From Sediminivirga luteola (GTDB lineage: Bacteria > Actinomycetota > Actinomycetes > Actinomycetales > Brevibacteriaceae): a stretch of DNA of 64,000 nt. The stretch spans positions 1 to 64,000 of the forward strand of contig NZ_BMFY01000007.1 in NCBI RefSeq assembly GCF_014639315.1, given 5' to 3'. Position numbers and translations under genes: made by a program. Below the pieces are notes generated by a model. That model was given only the letters and a program-made list of their open reading frames with translations, was not told the DNA's origin and searched no databases. Below, one piece after another: positions 7,683 through 15,250 of the stretch (its first letter is position 1; each line of letters begins with the position of its first letter).

Positions 7683-8362
7683 GGCGTGAATCGGGAGGGC
7701 GGCGCTGGGCCGCGATGACGGCGGTCGCGGGGACGGTGTTCATCGCCGCCGGGGCGTTCTGGCTGTCGTTCACGTCGTTGGCCGATCTGGCTGCTCGCTC
7801 CGGGATCGGGGCTGGGCAGGCGTGGGCGTGGCCGCTGATCGTGGACGGCATCATCGTCGTCGCCACGGTTGCCGTCGTCGCGCTCGCCGGGCAGCGCTCG
7901 GCCTGGTATCCGTGGGCGCTGCTGGTAGGCGGCGCGCTCGTGTCGGTGACGGCGAACGCCATTCATGCTGTCGTCGCCGCGGACGCCGACGTGCCAAGGA
8001 TGCTCGCGGCCTCGGTCGCCGCGGTGCCGCCCGTCGTGCTGCTGGCCATCACGCACCTGACCGTGATTCTCACCCGCACCACCGACCCCCATGCGGAACC
8101 CGCCACTGCCGACTCGTTCTCGACGAACACCGCGGATTCGATGCCTGCGCTGCCGCCTGGCGAGATGGAGGCCAACCGTCGCGATGAGGGTGTGGCGGAT
8201 CGGCGGGCGCTGGGGTGGGAGCTGCGCGAGGCGGGCTGGTCGAACAAGCGGATCGCCCGCGAACTCGGGGTGCATCCGTCGACGGTGGGCCGCTGGTTCG
8301 CCGTCGCGCACCTCACTGACACCACTGACACCGCCGACGAGCGGGAGGAGACGATCCCATGA
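7679..8362 (+). CDS. DUF2637 membrane protein with C-terminal helix-turn-helix
   Basis: 227 residues from the GTG at 7679, which overlaps the preceding stop and matches the start of the module 2 homologue. Four hydrophobic segments (about 12-35, 43-63, 70-92, 98-120) form the DUF2637 domain, seen in actinomycete plasmid and ICE transfer proteins. A polar linker follows, then a Hin/resolvase-like helix-turn-helix near residues 180-213 (LREAGWSNKRIARELGV, TVGRWF). The combination suggests a membrane-tethered DNA-binding protein that may bring element DNA to the transfer site; the domains are visible, the role is inferred. It overlaps the next gene by four bases. Confidence 0.8.
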   Translation: MRRESGGRRWAAMTAVAGTVFIAAGAFWLSFTSLADLAARSGIGAGQAWAWPLIVDGIIVVATVAVVALAGQRSAWYPWALLVGGALVSVTANAIHAVVAADADVPRMLAASVAAVPPVVLLAITHLTVILTRTTDPHAEPATADSFSTNTADSMPALPPGEMEANRRDEGVADRRALGWELREAGWSNKRIARELGVHPSTVGRWFAVAHLTDTTDTADEREETIP

Positions 8363-8763
8363 ACACCACTGAGAACCCCCAGCGCAACGATTCCGCGAGG
8401 CCCGATCCCGCACGGCTGGTGCCCGAGGAGCCGCGGGAGCGCCCCGAGTCGGTCGAAGTGATGAGTACGCCGGAGGCGGTGCGGGCCGCGCCGGTCGCCC
8501 GCGACGACAAGCGGCACGCGCTCGTTCGTGGGCGAGGCGTGGAGTGGGTGCGCCCCACTGACTTGATCGCCCGGCACTCGGCGCACGCGGCCGGGCGGGG
8601 TCTCGACTTCCAGGCCGAGCTGGCACGCCGCACCCGCACCCCGCTCGGTGCAGGTGTTCGTCGTCTCGGGGATCGCGCCCGGCGGTTGCCGCCGATCTCG
8701 GCGTTCGGGTGCAGCACCGCACCTGCCTCGCAGGTGTCCCGCTCCGGGGTCTCGATGAGTTGA
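8359..8763 (+). CDS. Conserved hypothetical ICE protein
   Basis: 134 residues, ATG start coupled to the DUF2637 gene (ATGA). The first 45 residues are acidic and low-complexity; the rest contains a segment shared with the module 2 protein at 49025: a VRPTDLIA block, an ARRTRTP block and a DRARRLPP(I/L)SAFG block. The C-terminal 15 residues differ from the homologue. No catalytic motif or membrane segment is visible and the function is unknown. Confidence 0.65.
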   Translation: MNTTENPQRNDSARPDPARLVPEEPRERPESVEVMSTPEAVRAAPVARDDKRHALVRGRGVEWVRPTDLIARHSAHAAGRGLDFQAELARRTRTPLGAGVRRLGDRARRLPPISAFGCSTAPASQVSRSGVSMS

Positions 8764-8823
8764 CGGTGGTGACAGGTCATGGCTGCGACGGCATCGGCAT
8801 GCAGGACGCGCTCGTGGGAGCGA

Positions 8824-8834
8824 GTGCGCACCTG
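8824..8834 (+). promoter_or_regulatory. Leader motif GTGCGCACCTG
   Basis: Copy of the recurring GKGYGCACCTG motif, 22 bases upstream of the start at 8857. It is followed by a CCAGGAGGTGCC stretch holding the SD. The homologous gene of module 2 has the same arrangement at 49553-49563. Confidence 0.5.
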
Positions 8835-8856
8835 CCTGCCAGGAGGTGCCGACACC

Positions 8857-9744
8857 ATGACCAGACCAACCAGCACCAGCACCGAGCAGACGGCCGACGG
8901 GGCTGAGGACTTCACCACCGGCGAGGGCCTGCGTGCCCTGCTCAATCGCCTCGCCGAGGGCGGCGAGGATGCCTGGGTTCACGACCCGGTGGCCCGCGAC
9001 CTGATGGAGTTCGCCGCCGACAAGTACCGCGCGCTCGCGAGGAAACACAGGCTCGACACCTGGGAAGCGGTGACGGCGGCGTTCGACGCGATGCAGTACC
9101 GCTCGACCCGTGAAGCCAACGATCCGTGGGCGATCATCACCCACGCCGTGCGGATCACCTGCGTCTACGAGGAACGCGCTCAAGGTCTGCTCTGCTCGGT
9201 GCACCAGGCCCGCCGCGCCCACGTCTCGGCGTTCCACGACCCTGAACGATTCTCCGAACGCGACACCGCGCTGGCCGACTACCATCCCGCGTTCCACACC
9301 ACCGACCTTCGTCCCAGCGACCTCGAACCGGAACCGCGCGACAGTCTCGGGTCAGCGCAAGCGTGCATGTCCGCTGGATCGGCGGCCGAGGACGCCATCG
9401 CGATGCTGTGCCTGCTCGACTGGCCGACCGACACGGCGCGTGCCGCTGTCGAGCACGTCTGCGGGGCGTTGATGAAGGCTGGCACCCGCCAGTCCGCCTA
9501 CGAGGCACTGCGCCGCGATCGGCACGCGCGGGCACTGCTCGACCTGCCGCGCCGCTCCTGGGCCGCGCTGCTGAAGGCGCTGCTCGGGAACCCGCACCCG
9601 GCTTACGTGGCCACCAGCAGCGGTCGCGGCATCCTGCTCCGGCTGCTGCTGGGCGAAACGCTCGACCTGCTGCTCCGCGACGACGATCTGATCCTTGCGC
9701 TCGCACTGGCCGCTCCGAGTGGTGGAGGCGGTGAGTCGTCGTGA
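8857..9744 (+). CDS. Conserved hypothetical ICE protein, about 295 residues
   Basis: Start at ATG 8857 with SD AGGAGGTG. Soluble and largely helical. Residues about 17-105 (FTTGEGLRALLNRL, DKYRALARKHRLDTWEA, DPWAIITHAVRI) and a C-terminal domain (about 170-265, EDAIAMLCLLDWPTDTARAAVEHV, YEALRRDRHARALLDLP) are well conserved in the module 2 copy, with a variable acidic linker between. It lies between the DUF2637 and ParB-like genes and overlaps the latter (GTGA). No motif assigns a function; the two helical domains and the position suggest a DNA-handling or replication accessory protein, a guess only. Confidence 0.75.
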   Translation: MTRPTSTSTEQTADGAEDFTTGEGLRALLNRLAEGGEDAWVHDPVARDLMEFAADKYRALARKHRLDTWEAVTAAFDAMQYRSTREANDPWAIITHAVRITCVYEERAQGLLCSVHQARRAHVSAFHDPERFSERDTALADYHPAFHTTDLRPSDLEPEPRDSLGSAQACMSAGSAAEDAIAMLCLLDWPTDTARAAVEHVCGALMKAGTRQSAYEALRRDRHARALLDLPRRSWAALLKALLGNPHPAYVATSSGRGILLRLLLGETLDLLLRDDDLILALALAAPSGGGGESS

Positions 9745-10742
9745 TCGAGCCACAGATCGGCAGCATCCAGCTCGACCGCACCGTCGAGTCGATCCTCGTC
9801 GGCACCCGGCACCGCGCCGACCTCGGCGACATCGACGCCTTGGCCGCGTCCATCGAGCGCGACGGGCTGCTGCAACCTCTCACGATCACCATCGATGGCG
9901 TGCTGGTGTGCGGGGCACGACGGCTCGCCGCGATCAAGATGCTCGGCTGGCGCACCGTCAACGTGTGGGTTCGCAGCGGTCTGTCTGACCGGCTCGGGCA
10001 GCTCCTCGCCGAGCAGGACGATAACATGCTGCACAAGCCCTACACACAGCTCGAAGCCGCCGGCCTGTACCGCGAGATCAAGCAGGTCATGGCCGAAGAC
10101 GCCGCCCGCCGGAAGTCCGCCACGCAGTTCAGCAGCGAGAACCAGCCGGGGAACGACGGTGGTGCAAACTTTGCACCACCGTCGAGCGGGCCACTCGGGA
10201 AGACCCGGGAGCAAGCGGCGGCGATGATTCCCGGCGGTGCGTCACACACGACGCTGGAGAAGATCGGCTACCTCGAAGACATCGCCAACAACCCCGCTCA
10301 GCCCGAGACGTTGCGCGCCGAGGCCGCCGCCGGACTGGAAAGGATCGAGGCCGGTGACCCGGTGCATCCGATCTACCAAACGATCCGCGACGCCGATACC
10401 ACCGCGCGGGAGCGGCGCGAGGCCGAGCTGCACGCCCGCGCCGAAGCAGCCGTGGCCCAGGCGAAGTCGATCAAGAAGGGCAAGCGCACCCCACCTCGGT
10501 CCCTTCCGGTCGTCACCGACGAAGGGCAGCCCGTCCGCTACCCGGTCCGGGCGTTCATCCAGACCTGGGGCGAGCTGACGAACTGGTGGACCCACTACGA
10601 CACCGACACCCTCGCCGCCGAACTGACCGACGAGCAGTTCGAGAACTTCCTCGCCACCACCGACGGCACCGTCCGGTTCGCCGACGCACTCCGCGTCGCC
10701 CGCGAAGGCACGGCGGAGCCGCCACGCCTCCGCGCGCTCTGA
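9741..10742 (+). CDS. ParB-like nuclease/CTPase-domain protein
   Basis: 333 residues, GTG start overlapping the previous stop. Residues about 5-95 are the ParB N-terminal domain: IDALAASIERDGLLQPL, then VCGARRLAAIKMLGW (the G-x-R-R box) and LGQLLAEQDDN. Residues about 155-185 (GKTREQAAAMI onward) look like a helix-turn-helix, and the C-terminal half is a charged helical region ending in a conserved WGELTNWWTHYD block. ParB-type proteins bind centromere-like sites and use CTP; in ICEs they are thought to aid maintenance or regulation. A perfect 29-base palindrome lies inside the gene (10155-10183), in the linker just before the HTH. Confidence 0.85.
   Translation: MIEPQIGSIQLDRTVESILVGTRHRADLGDIDALAASIERDGLLQPLTITIDGVLVCGARRLAAIKMLGWRTVNVWVRSGLSDRLGQLLAEQDDNMLHKPYTQLEAAGLYREIKQVMAEDAARRKSATQFSSENQPGNDGGANFAPPSSGPLGKTREQAAAMIPGGASHTTLEKIGYLEDIANNPAQPETLRAEAAAGLERIEAGDPVHPIYQTIRDADTTARERREAELHARAEAAVAQAKSIKKGKRTPPRSLPVVTDEGQPVRYPVRAFIQTWGELTNWWTHYDTDTLAAELTDEQFENFLATTDGTVRFADALRVAREGTAEPPRLRAL
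10155..10183. repeat. Perfect 29-bp palindrome inside the parB-like gene
   Basis: Arms GACGGTGGTGCAAA and TTTGCACCACCGTC around one central C. It encodes the GGANFAPP linker. The module 2 homologue has a different palindrome at the same protein position (50858-50882). Confidence 0.85.
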
Positions 10743-10761
10743 CCGCCGGCGTGGGTGCGGG

Positions 10762-10772
10762 GTGCGCACCTG
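10762..10772 (+). promoter_or_regulatory. Leader motif GTGCGCACCTG
   Basis: Identical to the copy at 8824. It lies only six bases upstream of the ATG of the VirB8-like gene, as does its module 2 counterpart at 51605-51615. No good SD is seen here. Confidence 0.5.
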
Positions 10773-10778
10773 CTCGGC

Positions 10779-11471
10779 ATGAGCCCTGCATCCACTGACA
10801 CCCGGAACCGCCGCCGACTCGTCACCCTCATCGCCGCCGGTATCGTCCTGCTGCTCCTCACGGGGGTCGGCGTCTACGGACTCCTGACTGGCCCACGCAA
10901 CAGCACCAGCACCGATCCCGACCCGGAGCCCGGCCCGGTCACCACGGCACCGCCGACCGTGGAACCGAGCACGCCGCGACCGCCGGGGGTTCCTGCGGTT
11001 CCGCGCTCAGCCGATCCCGAGGCATTCGCTCGGGGCGTCGCGTCAACGCTGTTCGCCTGGGACACGGCTTCGGGGCTGTGGCCGCTGGACTACACCTCGG
11101 CGATCCTCACGGTCGGTGACCCCAGCGGAGACGAACAGGCCGGGCTGGCCTCCGACGTGGCCGCGTACCTGCCGACCCGCGACGCCTGGATCGAGCTGCG
11201 GCAGTATGCCACCCGCCAGCACCTCACCATCGACACCGCGTACGTCCCCGCCGCCTGGGCCGACGCGGTAGCGCAGGCCCAGCCGGGGCAGCTCGCGGCA
11301 GGGACGACGGCCGTAACGATCGAGGGCACCCGCCACCGTGCCGGAGTCTGGAACGGCCAACCGGTCACCAGCGAGCATCCGGTCGCGTTCACCGTGTTCG
11401 TCGTCTGCGCACCGACCTACCCGACCTGCCACCTGCTGCGGCTGTCTCAACTCGACAACCCGCTGCGCTGA
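10779..11471 (+). CDS. VirB8-like conjugal transfer protein
   Basis: 230 residues from ATG 10779. A short basic N-terminus is followed by one membrane segment (about residues 14-35), a Pro/Thr-rich linker (about 38-75), and an extracytoplasmic domain of about 155 residues beginning with EAFARGVASTLFAWDT, the pattern of NTF2-fold VirB8/TcpC-type subunits of Gram-positive conjugation machines. VirB8 proteins form part of the periplasmic or wall-side scaffold of the channel. The neighbours (wall hydrolase, VirB6, VirB4) fit. Assignment rests on topology and context, as no catalytic motif exists in this family. Confidence 0.7.
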   Translation: MSPASTDTRNRRRLVTLIAAGIVLLLLTGVGVYGLLTGPRNSTSTDPDPEPGPVTTAPPTVEPSTPRPPGVPAVPRSADPEAFARGVASTLFAWDTASGLWPLDYTSAILTVGDPSGDEQAGLASDVAAYLPTRDAWIELRQYATRQHLTIDTAYVPAAWADAVAQAQPGQLAAGTTAVTIEGTRHRAGVWNGQPVTSEHPVAFTVFVVCAPTYPTCHLLRLSQLDNPLR

Positions 11472-11484
11472 AGAGGTTGGCGTC

Positions 11485-13095
11485 GTGTTCCGCAAAGCCG
11501 CCATCGCAGCCCTGGCGCTGCTGCTCTTCGCCCCCGCCGCCGCACTCCTCGGCATCGGGGTGCTGATGAACCCCGCTGCCGCCTACTGCGCCACCCCTGC
11601 CGGTACCGCGAACCTCGGCCCGATCCCGGACTCGCTCACCGTGACCACCACGAACGGCGAGACCTTCACCCTGAATCGTCAACAGCTCACGCACGCGGCA
11701 ACGATCATCACCGTCGGCAACGGCATCACCGACGTGGGCCGCCCGGGAATCAAGATCGCGCTGATGGCCGCGCTCACCGAGTCCACACTGCGGATGCTCA
11801 CCAACACCGGCGCATACCCTGAGTCGGCGAACTACCCGAACGACGGCAACGGCGGCGACCACGACTCCCTCGGCCTGTTCCAGATGCGCCCCCAATCAGG
11901 ATGGGGCACCGTCGCAGAGTTGATGGACCCGCAGTACCAGGCCCGAGCGTTCTTCGGCGGGCCGACCGGACCGAACTACCCCTCGCCACGCGGCCTGCTC
12001 GACATCCCCGGCTGGCAACAGATGGACCCCGGCGAAGCCGCCCAAGCCGTCGAGGTCTCCGCCTACCCCGACCGCTACCGCAACTACGCGCCCGTCGCCG
12101 ACAGCATCCTCGCCGCCCTCACCAACGGCGGCAGCACTCCGGTTGGCGTGGGTGGCCCGGCGGTCTCGTCGTCGCGGGTGGTATTCCCACTGCCCGAGGG
12201 CACCTGGGTGCTGTCCTCGCCGTTCGGGATGCGGGTGCACCCGATCACGGGCGAACGAAAGATACACACCGGCACCGACTTCGCCGCACCCGACGGCACG
12301 CCGATCCTCGCCGCCGCGGACGGCACCGTCACCATCGCCGAGTTCTCCGGCGGGTACGGCGGCCTCATCGTCATCGAGCACACCATCGCCGGCAAGACCG
12401 TCGCGACCGCTTACGCACACATGTGGCAAAGCGGCATCCACGTCCGTCCCGGCGATCGGGTGAGCGCCGGGCAGCACATCGGCGATGTCGGCTCCTCGGG
12501 CATGAGCACCGGCGCACATCTGCACTTCGAGGTCCGGCCCGGCGGCACGAACGGTGAGGCAATCGACGCCGCCGCCTGGCTCAACGAGCACGGTGCCGCG
12601 AACCTGCCGACGGCGACCAGCGGATCACCCGCTGCCTGCAACAACGCCACTGCGGGGACGCCGGTCGGTGTCGATGGAGACCCCGACCGGCTCGTCGACG
12701 ATCCCACCAGCTCGGGCAAGATCACCGCCCGCCTGCTCCACCTCTACCAGCAGACCCTCGCCACGTTCCCCGACACCGGCTGGGGCTGCTACTCACCGCG
12801 CCCCGGCACCAAGTCCGAGCATCCCCTCGGCAGGGCGTGCGACATCACCTTCGGCAACCGCATCGGCCAGCGACCCAACCCAGAACAGCTCGACGCCGGC
12901 TGGAAGGTCACCAACTGGATGAAGGACAACGCCGACGTGCTCGGCGTCGAGTACCTGATCTGGCAAGGCCAAATCTGGTCCCTCGCCCGCGACTCCGACG
13001 GCTGGCGACCGTACAACGGCGGAGGCATGCACGACCCCGCCTCCATCACCGGAGGCCACTACGACCACCTCCACGTCACAGTCAAGGTGGGGTGA
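11485..13095 (+). CDS. Three-domain peptidoglycan hydrolase of the transfer system (transglycosylase-like, M23, carboxypeptidase-like)
   Basis: 536 residues from GTG 11485. A hydrophobic N-terminus (residues 6-30) is a signal or anchor segment. Residues about 65-200 resemble lytic transglycosylases (ALTEST with a candidate catalytic Glu near residue 99, then HDSLGLFQMRP). Residues about 225-360 are an M23 endopeptidase (HTGTDFAAPDGTP, YAHM, GAHLHFEV: zinc His and Asp ligands). The C-terminal 110 residues have SEHPLGRACDITF and YDHLHVT, the H-x6-D/H-x-H pattern of extensin-like or DD-carboxypeptidase folds. It would locally open the cell wall for the channel (VirB1-like role). Confidence 0.85.
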   Translation: MFRKAAIAALALLLFAPAAALLGIGVLMNPAAAYCATPAGTANLGPIPDSLTVTTTNGETFTLNRQQLTHAATIITVGNGITDVGRPGIKIALMAALTESTLRMLTNTGAYPESANYPNDGNGGDHDSLGLFQMRPQSGWGTVAELMDPQYQARAFFGGPTGPNYPSPRGLLDIPGWQQMDPGEAAQAVEVSAYPDRYRNYAPVADSILAALTNGGSTPVGVGGPAVSSSRVVFPLPEGTWVLSSPFGMRVHPITGERKIHTGTDFAAPDGTPILAAADGTVTIAEFSGGYGGLIVIEHTIAGKTVATAYAHMWQSGIHVRPGDRVSAGQHIGDVGSSGMSTGAHLHFEVRPGGTNGEAIDAAAWLNEHGAANLPTATSGSPAACNNATAGTPVGVDGDPDRLVDDPTSSGKITARLLHLYQQTLATFPDTGWGCYSPRPGTKSEHPLGRACDITFGNRIGQRPNPEQLDAGWKVTNWMKDNADVLGVEYLIWQGQIWSLARDSDGWRPYNGGGMHDPASITGGHYDHLHVTVKVG

Positions 13096-13101
13096 TCGGC
13101 G

Positions 13102-13368
13102 ATGGGTGTCTTCCCCGACTTCGACGGGCTCGGCGGTATCGGAGACCTCCGCGCCGTGGTCGGCGCGCTCCTGACGTTAGTCCTGATCGTCGCCGTCCTC
13201 ATGCTGATCGTCTCGGCGATCGTCTGGGCCATCGCAACGGCCCACGGCAACTACGCCACCGCCAGCAAGGGACGAATCGGAGTCCTCGTCGCCGTCGGTG
13301 CCGCCGTCCTCGCCGGAGGCGGCGTCGCCTGGATGAACTGGCTCCTCAACCTCGGCCAACAGCTCTGA
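13102..13368 (+). CDS. DUF6112-family small membrane protein (first)
   Basis: 88 residues, ATG six bases after the hydrolase stop. Two hydrophobic helices (about residues 18-45 and 60-85) with a short polar loop containing A-x-K-G-R. The size and two-helix layout are like VirB2/TrbC-type pilins, and the gene always sits between the wall hydrolase and VirB6 in both modules. A pilin or channel-lining role is therefore plausible but not proved. A strong hairpin follows the gene. Confidence 0.75.
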   Translation: MGVFPDFDGLGGIGDLRAVVGALLTLVLIVAVLMLIVSAIVWAIATAHGNYATASKGRIGVLVAVGAAVLAGGGVAWMNWLLNLGQQL

Positions 13369-13392
13369 CACCGAACACCTCTGAGCCCGTTG

Positions 13393-13420
13393 ATGCCCAC
13401 GTCCTCACCGGCGTGGGCAT
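13393..13420 (+). terminator. Hairpin between the two DUF6112 genes (attenuator or terminator candidate)
   Basis: Perfect 9-bp stem ATGCCCACG/CGTGGGCAT (13393-13401 and 13412-13420) with a 10-base loop, followed by TGCTATT. The T run is weak, so partial termination or RNA processing is more likely than full termination. It would let the two small membrane proteins be made in different amounts. Confidence 0.45.
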
Positions 13421-13445
13421 TGCTATTCCGTCGCCGAGGGGTCAC

Positions 13446-13456
13446 GGGTGCACCTG
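13446..13456 (+). promoter_or_regulatory. Leader motif GGGTGCACCTG
   Basis: Copy of the recurring leader motif, 59 bases upstream of the second DUF6112 gene and downstream of the hairpin. The homologous gene in module 2 has the identical 11-mer at 55400-55410. Confidence 0.5.
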
Positions 13457-13515
13457 TGGCGTGTACCCCGTCTGCGAGTTCGTGGGCGGGCCGCCCGTCG
13501 CTAAGGAGTCCTACC

Positions 13516-13836
13516 GTGTTCGATCTGCTCGCCAACGTCATGTCCGCGCCGTTGCTGGTGCCGATGGACATCAACATTGACCCCAACACCGACGGCCTGC
13601 CGGGGATCAACCAGTTGCGAACCATCGTCGGCGCGGTGATGACCATCGGCCTGATCCTGTCCGTGCTCGCGCTGATTGTGTCCGCGATCGTGTGGGGCTT
13701 CGGCGCGAACTCGTCGAACCCGCACCTCGCCTCGCGCGGGAAGATCGGCGTCCTCGTCTCCTGCGGTGCTGCGGTGATTTGCGGCGCGAGCGTGACGCTC
13801 ATCAACTTCTTCTGGAACGTCGGCCAGTCCGTCTGA
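13516..13836 (+). CDS. DUF6112-family small membrane protein (second)
   Basis: 106 residues from GTG 13516 with SD AAGGAG. The N-terminal 20 residues are followed by DINIDPNTDGLPGI and two hydrophobic helices (about 38-64 and 78-103). The core resembles the first DUF6112 protein in length and topology but the two are distinct in sequence. The downstream helix ends with NFFWNVGQ, conserved in the module 2 copy. It precedes VirB6/TrbL by 31 bp and is probably part of the same channel. Confidence 0.75.
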   Translation: MFDLLANVMSAPLLVPMDINIDPNTDGLPGINQLRTIVGAVMTIGLILSVLALIVSAIVWGFGANSSNPHLASRGKIGVLVSCGAAVICGASVTLINFFWNVGQSV

Positions 13837-13867
13837 CCCGCCCCGTCGTCGAGAGCTGGTGTTCGTG

Positions 13868-15247
13868 ATGGGCGTGTGCGACGTTCCCGTGATCTCCTCG
13901 GTCTGCGATGCCGTCGGCGAAGGAGCTGCGTCTCTGGTCGCGGCCCCGTTCGACTGGCTCGCCCAGGCGATGGGTGCCGCCGCGGGGTGGCTGTTCGAGG
14001 CGGTCTGGTCGGTCTTCGACACCACGACGCTGGTGGATGTCACCAAGCCCGGTTACATCGCCGTCTACAACCTGTTGTTCGGTATCGCGGTCTTCGTGAT
14101 GCTGATCTTCTTCTGCCTCCAACTCATTACCGGGCTGATCCGACGCGACCCCACCGCCCTCACCCGCGCCGCCCTGGGTCTGGCGAAGTCCGTCCTCGGG
14201 TCGTTCGTGGTCATCACGCTGACGGCGCTGCTGCTGGAGGTCGTTGATCAGCTGTGCATCGGGATCGTGCAGGCCGCCGGGGAAACGACCGAGTCGATGG
14301 GCGACAAGATCGCCCTGCTCGCTGCGGGGCTGGTCGGGATCAATATCGCCGCTCCCGGCGTGGGCGCGATCATCACGATCTTCATGGCCGGGCTCGCGAT
14401 CACTGCCGCCGCGATCGTGTGGCTGTCCCTGCTCGTCAGGAAGGCGCTGCTGTTGGTGGCGGTCGTGTTCGCGCCGCTCGCGTTTAGCGGCGCGTCGTGG
14501 GATGCCTCGCGGGGGTGGATCGGGAAGTGGGCGATGTTCGTGGTCGCGCTGATCTGCTCCAAGCTCGTGCTCGTCGTGATGTTCCTCGTCGCGATCACCC
14601 AAGTCTCCGCACCGATCGACGCCGACCTCGCCTCGGTCAGCGACCCCATCGCGGGAATCGTGCTGATGGCGATGGCCGCATTCGCCCCGTATCTCACGTA
14701 CAAGTTCATCGCGTTCGTCGGGTTCGACATGTACCACGCGATCGGCTCCGAGCAGGATGCCAAGAGCGCCCTCAACCGTCCGATCCCCGTCCCGACCAAG
14801 CCGCAAGGCGGCGGCGACCCGAAGAAGGTGCTCGACGGAGCCAGCAGTGGCGGCGGGAACGCGGGCGGAGGTTCTGGTGGAGGAAGCAGCGCCCCGCCAC
14901 CGCCGAAGACCCCGGCACCGGCACACGCCGCGAGCGGCGGAGGTGCCGCCGCTGGTGGAGGGGCCGCAGCCGGCGGGGGCGGCGCAGCCGCGGCCGGTCC
15001 CGTCGCGGCAGGCGTCGTGGTCGGGGCGAGTGTCGCCAAGGGTGCCGCGACCGCCGGGCCGAAAGCCGGAACCGCGCTGGGAGCCCAGGGCGAGCACGCC
15101 GCCGACGCCGCCGCGCAGACACCGCCACCTCCCGCAGCCTCGCCTGCGGCACCGCCGTCGAGCCCGGCACCACGACCGCCGAGCACCGACCCGTCACCGC
15201 CACCGAAGCAGCCCCCGCCGCCCGCGCCACGCCCACCGAAGGAGTAG
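13868..15247 (+). CDS. VirB6/TrbL-like polytopic conjugation protein
   Basis: 459 residues from ATG 13868; the start MGVCDVP is shared with module 2. Residues 1-300 contain about seven hydrophobic segments (around 38-60, 66-85, 100-120, 140-165, 172-200, 210-235, 250-280), matching TrbL/VirB6 proteins that form the inner-membrane part of the channel. Residues about 310-459 are a low-complexity Gly/Ala/Pro tail, exposed and presumably flexible. The tail composition is conserved in module 2 but its sequence is not. The next gene, SCO6880, begins four bases after the stop. Confidence 0.85.
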   Translation: MGVCDVPVISSVCDAVGEGAASLVAAPFDWLAQAMGAAAGWLFEAVWSVFDTTTLVDVTKPGYIAVYNLLFGIAVFVMLIFFCLQLITGLIRRDPTALTRAALGLAKSVLGSFVVITLTALLLEVVDQLCIGIVQAAGETTESMGDKIALLAAGLVGINIAAPGVGAIITIFMAGLAITAAAIVWLSLLVRKALLLVAVVFAPLAFSGASWDASRGWIGKWAMFVVALICSKLVLVVMFLVAITQVSAPIDADLASVSDPIAGIVLMAMAAFAPYLTYKFIAFVGFDMYHAIGSEQDAKSALNRPIPVPTKPQGGGDPKKVLDGASSGGGNAGGGSGGGSSAPPPPKTPAPAHAASGGGAAAGGGAAAGGGGAAAAGPVAAGVVVGASVAKGAATAGPKAGTALGAQGEHAADAAAQTPPPPAASPAAPPSSPAPRPPSTDPSPPPKQPPPPAPRPPKE

Positions 15248-15250
15248 ACG

